Assembly (NCBI GenBank): GCA_964624625.1
Contig: CAZUXW010000006.1
Span: 19,962 to 83,961 of the forward strand
Length of the DNA: 64,000 nucleotides
Reading direction: 5' to 3'
Source: PALSA-1180 sp964624625
GTDB lineage: Bacteria; Oederibacteriota; Muellerivitia; Muellerivitales; Muellerivitaceae
Shown here: piece after piece, positions 43,201 to 50,170 of the stretch
How the letters are laid out: the number at the start of each line of letters is the position of its first letter
Position numbering within the stretch: position 1 is the stretch's first letter
Translations under genes and position numbers: made by a program
Notes under the pieces: generated by a model
Told to the model about the DNA's origin: nothing
What the model saw: the letters and a program-made list of their open reading frames with translations, nothing else
Databases searched by the model: none

Positions 43201-43449
43201 GGCGCGGATCGCCTTCACTTTCGGCGCTCCTAAAAGGGCCCGGACAATGGGATAGGCAACCTGATCCTCCAGGATGTCGGGGCTTTTCATCCACTTGGCG
43301 TAAATCACGACCTGGGTGTCCGAGATATCGGGGATAGCGTCCAGGGGGATATTCCTCAAGGCCCACAGGCCCCAAGCGATGAGCGCGACAATGGCCAAGG
43401 AAACCATAAACTTGTTTTTTCCACACCATTCAATGAGTTTTGAAGTCAT
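40291..43449 (-). CDS. cusA: CusA-type heavy-metal RND efflux transporter
   Basis: About 1052 residues from ATG 43449 (AGAGGA upstream), the usual length of HME-RND pumps. TM1 is preceded by KNKFMVSLAIVALIAWGLWA. The proton-relay region (GGIAIAIGAMVDASIIMVENA), the FALQGQDGRLFSPLAYTKTF segment, the Met-rich stretch NAMTMPIINRINMLTSGVK and GLDAETGVVMLLYLN are close to Cu(I)/Ag(I) exporters of the CusA group. It drives export of metal from periplasm and cytosol through an adaptor and TolC-like duct. It follows the adaptor gene by 13 bases in the order cusC-cusB-cusA. Confidence 0.93.
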   Translation of the reverse strand: MTSKLIEWCGKNKFMVSLAIVALIAWGLWALRNIPLDAIPDISDTQVVIYAKWMKSPDILEDQVAYPIVRALLGAPKVKAIRAFSDFGYAYVYIIFEDGTDVYWARSRVLEYLSKVQNSLPQGVSVEMGPDATGVGWVYQYALVDKSGKNSLADLKSYQDWNLRYLLQSLPGVAEVSTVGGMTKQYQVEINPNALAAYDLTFSQVIEAIRSSNRQVGGRLLDINGAEYMVRGLGYLKGIEDIEKVAVGRDKQGVPVLVRDIGKVQIGPDVRRGVAELDGQGEVVGGIVTARYGENALKVIERVKQKIEELKPSLPPGVEIVPVYDRSELIDDSIKTLTHELIKLAVAVSVVCLVFLWNLPSALVIILTLPVAILMSFITMKYLGVSSNIMSLGGIAIAIGAMVDASIIMVENACTRLSEWEKGGRVGDRVQVVLNAAKEVGPSLFFTLLVITVGFLPVFALQGQDGRLFSPLAYTKTFSMFFAAFLAITLTPVLMVVFLRGKMLSEEKHPLNRVFGKIYEGPARWALRNRANVILTAIGLIAASFIPFSRLGSEYMPPLWEGSLLYMPTTLPGISVTEAGRVLQAQDKVLKSFPEVERVFGKAGRAETSLDPAPFSMVETTVWLKPKSQWRGGMTQEKLVHDMNAALQFTGYANAMTMPIINRINMLTSGVKTPIGIKVVGGDLATIEGVGIEVEKALRGLSGTSSVFAERVTGGYYIDIQPLRDQIARYGLTLEEVNEIIEMAIGGDNVTTTVEGRGRYSVNVRFAKDYRDDVDKIRHVLVTTPSGSKVQLAQLAEVSLTLGPSMIRDENGLLAGYIYVDTEGVDIGSYVRKAKKLLAEKVALPSGTSLAWSGQYENMEKAAARFRIMIPLTLLIVFLLIHLNTKSITETLIVLMAVPFSLVGAVWLLWLLGYNTSVPVWVGMIALAGLDAETGVVMLLYLNLSYKKSKEGGKLNNLGDLEESVMEGAVKRLRPKLMTVSAAWFGLVPILFSTGVGSDVMKRIAAPMVGGVFTSFLLELLVYPVLFTMWKWNTEVNPNKSGWFWRLVKKVG

Positions 43450-43462
43450 ACCAATCCTCTTT

Positions 43463-44533
43463 TCACTTCGTTTCGGCGAATGCCGCTTTAAGTTTTGAAT
43501 CCGCATCGATGAGGAAAAGGGCCCCATCCACGACTTGGTCGCCTTCCTTCAAGCCCGAGATAATTTCCCAAAGATCGTTTCCCTCATATCCCGTCAGAAC
43601 GGGTTGGGGCGTGAAATTTCCCGGTGAAGTTTGAATAAAAACATACCTCTGGGTCCCCGTATCCATGACCGCCGTGGGGGGGACCGCCAACCTGGGAGCG
43701 GTCCCAGCTTGGATTTCAACATTGGCGAAAATCCCTGGCGGGCTTCCCTTGGGCAGGCTGATTTTGACGCGGGTCACCCGCGATTGCGTCTGATCGTAGG
43801 GATAGACCAGGGCAACAAGCCCCGTGACGGGACTGCCGGGTCCGTTCAGGGAGGTGATAACGGCTTTTTGCCCGACCTTGACGAAGGGAAGGTCCAGGGC
43901 GTAAACATCCGCCACGACATAACGGGCGGTTGAACGCGAAGGTTCCCGCGCCGTGAAATCGCTGGCCAGGACCGCGAAATCCCCCGCCCCCCCCGCGAAT
44001 CGTCCAATGGTGCGGATGGCGCGGGTCAGGGGTGCCTTTCGGACCGATGCGAATTTCACATCGATCAACTGTTCTTTATAGGCGCTGATATGGATGGGGA
44101 CTAATCCCCTTATTTCGTCCGGCGCGTCTTCACCCCTTGAATGGGCCTCTTCCTCATAAACCGGGACATAATCCATGCCCATTTCATCCTTTTCCGGCTT
44201 GCCGCTATGTTGGGCCGGGTTCATGGGATTGGCCCAAAATTTTATTTTTTTCGCCGGCACCGGATTTTTTTTCGTTTGCGGGGGAGCGGGAGTCACCCCA
44301 GCTTCGTCCAAAGGAATCAGCGTCATTCCGCAAATGGGACAGTCCCCCGGCTTGTCCCTCCTTATTTGATGATGCATGGAACAGGTATAGATGGTTTTTT
44401 TGGCCTGGTTTTGTTCTTGTTTTGGTTGGCTGCAGCCAACCGCCGTCAACAGGCCCGACAGAACCGCCGTCGACAGGAACAACGCGAGAAGGCCTTTCAT
44501 AATAAGTCCCGAAAATTTATTTGAGGTTTTCAT
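43463..44533 (-). CDS. cusB: CusB-like periplasmic adaptor lacking lipoyl and hairpin domains
   Basis: A 356-residue lipoprotein (lipobox TAVGC) with an N-terminal heavy-metal-binding domain (YTCSMHHQIRRDKPGDCPIC then GMTLIPL), the typical DEMGMDYVPVYEE segment and the beta-barrel and membrane-proximal domains (YVVADVYALDLPFVKVGQKA to QVVDGALFLIDADSKL). Between TIGRF and YVVADVY, where CusB relatives have some 100-150 residues of lipoyl and alpha-hairpin domains, there are only about 30. Adaptors without a hairpin are known (BesA of Borrelia), but loss of both halves of the lipoyl domain is unusual. The start overlaps the cusC stop by 17 bases with AAGGAG upstream. Confidence 0.85.
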   Translation of the reverse strand: MKTSNKFSGLIMKGLLALFLSTAVLSGLLTAVGCSQPKQEQNQAKKTIYTCSMHHQIRRDKPGDCPICGMTLIPLDEAGVTPAPPQTKKNPVPAKKIKFWANPMNPAQHSGKPEKDEMGMDYVPVYEEEAHSRGEDAPDEIRGLVPIHISAYKEQLIDVKFASVRKAPLTRAIRTIGRFAGGAGDFAVLASDFTAREPSRSTARYVVADVYALDLPFVKVGQKAVITSLNGPGSPVTGLVALVYPYDQTQSRVTRVKISLPKGSPPGIFANVEIQAGTAPRLAVPPTAVMDTGTQRYVFIQTSPGNFTPQPVLTGYEGNDLWEIISGLKEGDQVVDGALFLIDADSKLKAAFAETK

Positions 44534-45782
44534 GATTATCTCCTTTTAACTCACCGACTTGATAATCCAGTTCCGCCAAGGCCTTTCCATAATCCGCCTT
44601 GGTTTGATAGTAATTCGTCAGGGTTTCCACATAGTTGTTGTAGGTTTCCACGTAATCCGGAAGGGATATTTGCTCATTGCGGTAAGCCGTTTGGGTGACA
44701 GTCCAGGCCCGATCGACCTGTTGGATCAGCCGGCCATCCTCGTAAAGCTTGAGCAACCGCCAGGCCGATTGGGCGTTGACAAAGGCGTCTTCCACCATGT
44801 GGATGACCTCATTTTGTTTTCCCTGGAGATCAAATTGGGCGGCCGCCAACTCATCGGAGGCGGCTCCGGAAGCCTGCATTTGTTTGGCGGGAAAAAACAA
44901 GGGTAGGGTCACCCCCAACCGGAAGCCGTAATTCGAGAAGGACCCGTTGGCCGGATCCCTCACGCCGGACAGCCATAGGTCGAAATCGGGCAAATATTCA
45001 AGGGAGGCCATCTTTTGTTGAGCCTCGCGGGATTCGATCGACCTGCGATAAACCATGATCTCGGAATTTTGCCGGAGGGCTCTTTGGACCAAGTCCTCTT
45101 CCTTCGAGGATAAGGGCGGCAAAACCGGCTCCCCTTCCAACCGGTAGGCGGTGAAATGGGGGAGGCTGAAAAGGTGGTTCAGGTTGTATTGGGATATTTT
45201 GAGCGCCCGGCTGTTGGTGATGAGCTCATTGACCGCTTTGGCGGTTTCCATCTGCAGGCGCACGGCCTTGACCGAGAGCCACTGCCCGGTCAATTCCTTA
45301 GCCTGGAGGATCTGGCTCAAGTTTTTCCACCGGGCCTGGGCCTCCTGAAGGATCGCGTCGACCTTTTGGCGGTAATAAAACTCCCAATAGGCCTGTTGGG
45401 CCTGCAGCAGGATGGACCGCTGGACCCCGGAGGATTCGGCGCTCAATCTTTTGGCTTCTGCGCCCAGCATATCCGCCTTGGCGATTCCCTTTCCGGGAAA
45501 ACCCAGTTTCTCCTCCACCATCCACATTTCCATTCCCGGGTTGGTGGTGTCCACCATGACCATGGGATCCTCCGGGAAGAGGGACGGCAAAACCTGTTTC
45601 CCGGCCGCCTGGGCCCTCGCGCTGGCGGCGTGGATATGGGGGTTGCCGGAGAGGGCCATTTCCTGGGCCTTTGGCAAGGTCAGGACGATGGTAACAGGGG
45701 CCAGGGTTTCCTGGGCCGAACCCTGCCGGAGTCCCATCAGCCATCCGATGATTAATAAACCTATCAGTTTTAAGCTCTTCAT
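44517..45782 (-). CDS. cusC: CusC/TolC-family outer-membrane factor
   Basis: About 421 residues from ATG 45782 (AAGGAG 8 bases upstream; earlier in-frame starts overlap that site). A signal peptide (ending QGSAQ) is followed by two repeats of long helices and strands typical of outer-membrane efflux proteins (LPKAQEMALSGNPHIHAASA, and SEIMVYRRSIESREAQQKMA in the second half). It forms the outer-membrane duct of the tripartite pump. No lipobox is present, unlike E. coli CusC. First gene of the efflux trio, downstream of the Cys-rich protein. Confidence 0.9.
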   Translation of the reverse strand: MKSLKLIGLLIIGWLMGLRQGSAQETLAPVTIVLTLPKAQEMALSGNPHIHAASARAQAAGKQVLPSLFPEDPMVMVDTTNPGMEMWMVEEKLGFPGKGIAKADMLGAEAKRLSAESSGVQRSILLQAQQAYWEFYYRQKVDAILQEAQARWKNLSQILQAKELTGQWLSVKAVRLQMETAKAVNELITNSRALKISQYNLNHLFSLPHFTAYRLEGEPVLPPLSSKEEDLVQRALRQNSEIMVYRRSIESREAQQKMASLEYLPDFDLWLSGVRDPANGSFSNYGFRLGVTLPLFFPAKQMQASGAASDELAAAQFDLQGKQNEVIHMVEDAFVNAQSAWRLLKLYEDGRLIQQVDRAWTVTQTAYRNEQISLPDYVETYNNYVETLTNYYQTKADYGKALAELDYQVGELKGDNHENLK

Positions 45783-45893
45783 GGTCATCACTCCTTTTCA
45801 GTGGAAATGTCCCCCGTCCCTTCAGCGAAGGAGGACGCAAAACGGCGACAAGCCGGTTCTTTTGAACCAGCTTCCACAATCAAAAGGAGTGAA

Positions 45894-46247
45894 TCAGATT
45901 CTTAAGGGAAGAAGACCTGGGGGAGAGGAACAGCTGGAGTAATAAAATGAGGACGCCTCAGCCATCTTGGGGATGGAGTGGCAGGACAACGACAACCGGC
46001 CCGCCTGGACAGCGGGAGCGTCAAGATGCGCCGGTGAAACGGAAACAGAAGATTGATCCATCACTTTACAAAGGGGGCTGCTGGATTTGGCTTTATGGCA
46101 GCAATCCATCTTGCCGGACATGTGCGCCATGGCGCAGGCTTGGGTGGAGGCGGACATACCCTTTTGGCAAAGACCGCAAGGCGTCAGGGCCACCAGGACC
46201 CCGGCGATAAGCAACATCCGATAGAGTAGGGATAATGTTTTACGCAT
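45894..46247 (-). CDS. Cys/His-rich exported protein, putative metal binder
   Basis: This 117-residue protein has an N-terminal hydrophobic export signal (MLLIAGVLVALTPCGLC) and a Cys/His/Met-rich stretch ACAMAHMSGKMDCCHKAK, with further Cys at 60, 89 and 107. It is of no recognised family. Proteins of this kind often stand upstream of cus or czc genes and may bind Cu or Ag. It is 111 bases upstream of cusC. A perfect FNR-type box lies 78 bases upstream of its start. The ribosome-binding site is weak. Confidence 0.55.
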   Translation of the reverse strand: MRKTLSLLYRMLLIAGVLVALTPCGLCQKGMSASTQACAMAHMSGKMDCCHKAKSSSPLCKVMDQSSVSVSPAHLDAPAVQAGRLSLSCHSIPKMAEASSFYYSSCSSPPGLLPLRI

Positions 46248-46324
46248 GACGAGAGTCTACACCCTTTCCGGGAAAATAATCTATTGAGGCACTCGAACAA
46301 CCTAAGCGATGGACGGCCCCTCCC

Positions 46325-46338
46325 TTGATCCATATCAA
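46325..46338. promoter_or_regulatory. Perfect FNR/DNR-type binding site
   Basis: TTGAT-CCAT-ATCAA matches the consensus of the CRP/FNR family sensors of oxygen or NO without mismatch. On the minus strand a -10-like TAGATT lies about 50 bases downstream (46278-46283), which would put the box near -61, a class I activator position for the Cys-rich/cus genes. The rest of the gap 46248-46390 has no gene. Confidence 0.65.
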
Positions 46339-46390
46339 GGATAGTCTGAAAAGGTTACGGACGACTATGATTTGCGTCAGGTGGATTTGT

Positions 46391-47023
46391 TCAATCTTTT
46401 CCTTGTTTCCTGGCAGCCAGGGCCCCCACGGCCGTACCGATGAGGATAAGGGAAAGCCAAAGCAGGAAACGGTTGTTGCCGATCGAAACGCCGTACTTAC
46501 CATCCACAAATTTTCCCAGGAGCAAGCCTAAAAAGCCTCCCAGACCCGAGTAAAAGAAAATCACCAGCAATGGGCCTAATGAAAAATACTTCTGGCTGGT
46601 CCCTAAAACCGGCTGGATTAAGGGAAAATAGATGAAAATAAACAAAGCTCCCAGCACCAGCCAGTGGTTCATCAAGGACCCTGTATAGGGGCTTCCGGAA
46701 AACTGGAGCCAATAGGTGATCCAAAGATAAGCCGAAACCCCCAGGCCCCAGCTTAACAGAATACTCACGGGCCACATCACCAAACCCAGGAACCCATCCG
46801 CCATCTTCCAGCGGTAAACATATAGGAGGGGATAGGCGATTAAAAAGACGATGGCGTTATAGTGAAAGTGGAGGGACCAAAGGGGATTGGCGTTGGGGTA
46901 GCGGAGGATGTGCAAAAAACCGATCAAGGCCATACCCTCCCAAAACAAAAGCCGCAACAGGGAGCGTGAGTTATCGGAACCTTTGGCCACTTGAACCCTT
47001 TTCCGCGAATTTGCGTAAATCAT
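46391..47023 (-). CDS. Polytopic membrane protein, unknown (paralogue 1)
   Basis: About 210 residues from ATG 47023. After a basic N-terminus there are six or seven hydrophobic segments beginning with LLFWEGMALIGFLHILRYPN and ending GNNRFLLWLSLILIGTAVGA before a Lys-rich tail. It shares its plan and phrases (FWE...GLLHIL.Y..A/NAN, V-F-L-I-AYP-Y) with the protein at 47170-47799, so the two are tandem paralogues. No transport or enzyme motif is visible. No ribosome-binding site is evident. Confidence 0.7.
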   Translation of the reverse strand: MIYANSRKRVQVAKGSDNSRSLLRLLFWEGMALIGFLHILRYPNANPLWSLHFHYNAIVFLIAYPLLYVYRWKMADGFLGLVMWPVSILLSWGLGVSAYLWITYWLQFSGSPYTGSLMNHWLVLGALFIFIYFPLIQPVLGTSQKYFSLGPLLVIFFYSGLGGFLGLLLGKFVDGKYGVSIGNNRFLLWLSLILIGTAVGALAARKQGKD

Positions 47024-47077
47024 CACAGTTTAAAAATATTAAAAAATTCCCACATGGCCTTTAATATACGATCCTTG

Positions 47078-47100
47078 TTTATCTGTGTTCGTCCGTGGCC
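47078..47100. repeat. Decayed TCTGTGTTCGTCCGTGG-type repeat
   Basis: TATCTGTGTTCGTCCGTGGC resembles the CACAGA/ACACGGA repeat units at 3923-4030 and a further remnant (ATCCACAGAGATTATTTT and a following CATTCATCGGCAGCTAATGGC) at 53890-53955. Single arms only. Confidence 0.4.
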
Positions 47101-47169
47101 AAAAACATTCCTGCCTTAAAATCATTTAATTTTAAAGAGTAAAATTGCGCGAATTCCCGGCGATGGCCT

Positions 47170-47799
47170 TCATCCTTTTCGGGTCTTGTTCCCGAACCAA
47201 ACCACCGCCCCGACTCCCACCAAAACGAAAATAATCCAGATCAGGGCCCGAATGTCCGCGTCGCCGAAAAACATCCCCCACTTGGTGTCCAGGGTCCGTC
47301 CCAGGTAAAAGCCGCCCACCGATCCGCTCACGGAATCGGAGATCATCCCCACCGAAGCCCAGAAATTAAAATTAACCGTGCTAATTCCCCATAGATGTTC
47401 CAGGAAGAAGAAGTAATCCAAGACGTAAAAGGGCGCCATGAACATCCAGTAATTTTTGAAGATCAGGAAGCAGGACGTTTCACCCAAGAGAAATTTGGTG
47501 GCGTAAGCGACATAGGCGATCCAAACAAAACTGCAAATCATCATCACTAGCCGAAGGAAAAGGCTAAGAGGCGAGATCAGGGCTTTCAACACCGGGGGGA
47601 GCTTCAATTGGCTGAAAAAATAAATGACCGGGTAAAGAAGGATGAAGACAACCGAGTTGGCCAAAAAATAAAGCGGGGTCGGGTCGTTGGCAGGAGCATA
47701 TTGGAGGATATGCAGGAGCCCCACGATGCCGAGGATTTCCCAGAGGATGAACCTGGAAAAGGGCGGGGGTTGGAATATCGGCGTCGCTTCCTTGGTCAT
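47170..47799 (-). CDS. Polytopic membrane protein, unknown (paralogue 2)
   Basis: A 209-residue protein with about six membrane segments, starting FSRFILWEILGIVGLLHILQ and continuing SVVFILLYPVIYFF. It is a diverged copy of the protein at 46391 (matching first helix and spacing; weaker match after residue 100, where FFLEHLWGISTVNFNFW is specific to this copy). A conserved acidic/basic pair is not obvious. The gene starts one base after the zinc-ribbon gene stops, so they are probably one transcript. Function unknown. Confidence 0.7.
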   Translation of the reverse strand: MTKEATPIFQPPPFSRFILWEILGIVGLLHILQYAPANDPTPLYFLANSVVFILLYPVIYFFSQLKLPPVLKALISPLSLFLRLVMMICSFVWIAYVAYATKFLLGETSCFLIFKNYWMFMAPFYVLDYFFFLEHLWGISTVNFNFWASVGMISDSVSGSVGGFYLGRTLDTKWGMFFGDADIRALIWIIFVLVGVGAVVWFGNKTRKG

Positions 47800-47800
47800 C

Positions 47801-48136
47801 TCACTTCCCTTTTCCCGCTTTGGATTTTTCCGTTACATGGCCGCATTTGGGGCAATGGTAAATCATCACCCATTCTTTTTTCGCTTCGTCGAATATCATC
47901 TCGGCCGCGCTCACCCTAAAGCCGCACCAGGTACAATGCGCCTTTTGCCATCGAGGACGGCTGGTTCCCCACAACAACCCCATTCCCGCGGCCAGAAGCA
48001 GGCAGAGGGACGGCACTACTATCCTTGCCGTAAAGCCGTAGTGCAACCACAAAAGACTGGTGCCCATCAAAAATGCCAAAAACCATAGAAGGAAAAACTT
48101 TTCCCATGGGACGCGATTGAGGAGTGGTGGGGTCAT
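47801..48136 (-). CDS. Membrane-anchored zinc-ribbon protein
   Basis: This 111-residue protein has two hydrophobic segments (FFLLWFLAFLMGTSLLWL and IVVPSLCLLLAAGMGLLWG) and a C-terminal zinc ribbon with two CX2C knuckles (AHCTWCGF and YHCPKCGH). A membrane-linked zinc ribbon is compatible with a quality-control or assembly factor, but no family is recognised. It is followed immediately by the paralogue pair. No clear ribosome-binding site is seen. Confidence 0.65.
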   Translation of the reverse strand: MTPPLLNRVPWEKFFLLWFLAFLMGTSLLWLHYGFTARIVVPSLCLLLAAGMGLLWGTSRPRWQKAHCTWCGFRVSAAEMIFDEAKKEWVMIYHCPKCGHVTEKSKAGKGK

Positions 48137-48163
48137 CGGGGGGTATTTTAACAGAAAGCGGGA

Positions 48164-49411
48164 CTATTTCGTTTTAGGTTTTTCGAAGGGAGAAGGGCCG
48201 TCCCTGCCATCCTCCTCTTTCTCCCGCGGATCCAAGGAAGCGGCCTTTTCCAATTTATGAAAGCCGTACCTGCGCTTGATGGCGTCCACGCTCTTAAAGA
48301 GGGCTTCTTTCTTCTTGGAACTCATCTCAGGAAAGAGCCAATCCGCCTCTTCCACCTTCTCGAACTTGGAGAGGGATACGCCCAGCAGACGGATTTTTCT
48401 CCGGCGGATATGGGATTCCTGGAACAACTCGTAAGCCGTTTTCATAATGACCGCGTCATCGGCCGTCTCCGGGATTGTCCTGGCCCTGGTAATGGTCTGG
48501 AAATCGTCGTAGCGGAGCTTCAGGGTCACGGTCCTTGCCTTCTTTCCCAACCGCCTGACCCGGTAACAGCTTTTTTCGGAAAGCCAGGCCAGCGTCTGAT
48601 GAATCAGCTCCGGATTGTCCGTATCTTTTTCGAAGGTGGTCTCGTGGCCGACGCTTTTCGCTTTGTGGAAAGGATGAACTTCCGAGTCGTCAATCCCCCT
48701 GGCCGCGTCATGGAGCCATTGGCCCGCCGAGGGCCCGAAGGTTTTTTGGAGTTTAACCAAGGGAATCGCGAGGATATCGCCGATCTTCTGGATGCGCATT
48801 TCCCTCAGCCGGGGCAATGTTTTTTCACCGGCCCCGTGAAGGCGTTCAATCGACAAAGCCCCTAAAAAAGACTGCTCCCGGCCTCCCGGAACCACAATGA
48901 CTCCTGTTTTGGATCCGGAGGAAGGCTTGACGGTTTTTCCCGCGATCTTCGCCACGTACTTGTTGGACGCGATCGCGACGGAGCAGGTCAGCTTCGTTCG
49001 GGCGAAAATACTTTCTTTTACTTTCTTGGCCATGTCCTCAAAATCATTCCCGTAAAGGGCCTCGCACCCGGTGAAGTCGAGGTAAAACTCGTCAATGGAG
49101 GCGTATTCCACGACTGGCGCGATTCGTTTGAGCAGGACAAAGACTTTGCGGGAATATTTGGAGTAAAGTTTGTGGTGCCCGGGCACGAAAAGCGCTCGGG
49201 GGCATAATTTTTCCGCGGTCATGATGGGCATGCCGGATTTGATGCCAAACTTGCGGGCCTCATAGGAAGCGGAAGCCACCACTCCCCTCTCCCCCTTCCG
49301 TCCCCCTACGACGACCGGCTTCCCGTTCAAGGAGGGGTCCACCAGCCTTTCGCAGGAGACAAAAAAGGAGTCCATATCCACATGGGCGATGATTCGTTGG
49401 GTTGATTCCAT
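48164..49411 (-). CDS. dinB: DNA polymerase IV (DinB)
   Basis: This 415-residue Y-family polymerase has the catalytic motifs HVDMDSFFVSCE and YASIDEFYLDFTGCE and the following AKIAGKTVKPSS and fingers/thumb/little-finger regions. It replicates damaged DNA with low fidelity. At 415 residues it is longer than E. coli DinB (351) because of an acidic tail. The ATG at 49411 has no Shine-Dalgarno; a palindrome starts 4 bases upstream, so the mRNA may be leaderless. A LexA-type role for the palindrome is possible. Confidence 0.92.
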   Translation of the reverse strand: MESTQRIIAHVDMDSFFVSCERLVDPSLNGKPVVVGGRKGERGVVASASYEARKFGIKSGMPIMTAEKLCPRALFVPGHHKLYSKYSRKVFVLLKRIAPVVEYASIDEFYLDFTGCEALYGNDFEDMAKKVKESIFARTKLTCSVAIASNKYVAKIAGKTVKPSSGSKTGVIVVPGGREQSFLGALSIERLHGAGEKTLPRLREMRIQKIGDILAIPLVKLQKTFGPSAGQWLHDAARGIDDSEVHPFHKAKSVGHETTFEKDTDNPELIHQTLAWLSEKSCYRVRRLGKKARTVTLKLRYDDFQTITRARTIPETADDAVIMKTAYELFQESHIRRRKIRLLGVSLSKFEKVEEADWLFPEMSSKKKEALFKSVDAIKRRYGFHKLEKAASLDPREKEEDGRDGPSPFEKPKTK

Positions 49412-49414
49412 TGA

Positions 49415-49426
49415 ATACAGATGTAT
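49415..49426. promoter_or_regulatory. Palindrome directly upstream of dinB
   Basis: ATACA-GA-TGTAT is a perfect 12-base palindrome 4 bases before the dinB ATG. A minus-strand TTGACT near 49441-49446 lies upstream and TATACA inside the palindrome could be a -10, though the spacing of 14 is short. It does not match the E. coli or Bacillus SOS box. Confidence 0.35.
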
Positions 49427-49469
49427 ACCTTAAACGAAAAAAGTCAACTCTTTATTTTGCTTTGGTGGG

Positions 49470-50156
49470 TTACGAAAAAATCTTTGAAAGACTGGGTAAA
49501 ACACTAACCGGGGTAAGTTCACGGACCTTGGCGCCCCTAGCTTCCCACTCGGCCAACCGTTGTTGATGTTCCTCGATGATGGGCCTGGCCGCGCTTTCGG
49601 CGAAGACGGCCTTCAAGTGGAGGGATAGCTGCTCTTCCCTGGGACGGTTGGCTCCGGTCAAGAGTTTGGCGGCCCCGTCCTGGGCGCAGGCGGTGAGGAT
49701 GAAGGAATTACCGTCGAAGGAATAAATCTCCAGGTTCGGAATGATGACTTTCCCGCCATCCTTCCCTTCCACCCAATTCACCAGTAAAAGGGCGGACTTG
49801 TGGTCGGGGGAAAGGAAGGTGCGGGCCCAGAAGAAAAGCATGGAAGCGTAGGAAAAGTCCCCCAATAAAAGGTAGCCCTGTTCCTGGAGCTTTTGGGTGA
49901 AGTCCGCCTGCCACTTGGGAGTCAAGGCCCTGGTCATTTCTTCGGGCGCCTTCACCAAATTCACGGCAACCTTCGGAAGACTGGCCAGCAAAGCCCCGGC
50001 CGAGTCCGTATCTTTTATTTTCCGGAAGGTTTTTTCAGTGACAAGGATATAGCCCAGAATTACAAGGAACAACAAAACGATCACAATTCCACCTGGTCCC
50101 AAGTCAGGCCCCACCCAATGGATTGGATTTGAGGATTTCAATCCCAAATTCCCCAT
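49470..50156 (-). CDS. Single-pass membrane protein, unknown function
   Basis: A 228-residue protein with one membrane segment (GGIVIVLLFLVILGYILV, about residues 22-39) and a soluble remainder (TPKWQADFTQKLQEQGYLLL, SALLLVNWVEGKDGGKVIIP, then helical ARPIIEEHQQRLAEWEARGA). No known domain is recognised. Its start ATG lies within AATTTGGGATT-type simple repeat DNA, so the first 10-14 residues (MGNLGLKSSNP) may be repeat-derived and the true start uncertain. It is on the same strand as the PEBP gene upstream, 14 bases from its stop. Confidence 0.55.
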   Translation of the reverse strand: MGNLGLKSSNPIHWVGPDLGPGGIVIVLLFLVILGYILVTEKTFRKIKDTDSAGALLASLPKVAVNLVKAPEEMTRALTPKWQADFTQKLQEQGYLLLGDFSYASMLFFWARTFLSPDHKSALLLVNWVEGKDGGKVIIPNLEIYSFDGNSFILTACAQDGAAKLLTGANRPREEQLSLHLKAVFAESAARPIIEEHQQRLAEWEARGAKVRELTPVSVLPSLSKIFS

Positions 50157-50170
50157 TCCGGAATCCCAAT

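Noticed and set aside
45850..45878. Hairpin AAGCCGGTTC/GAACCAGCTT upstream of cusC as a terminator
   Set aside because: Eight paired bases but no T-run; could be an operator, but no known metal-sensor motif is matched.
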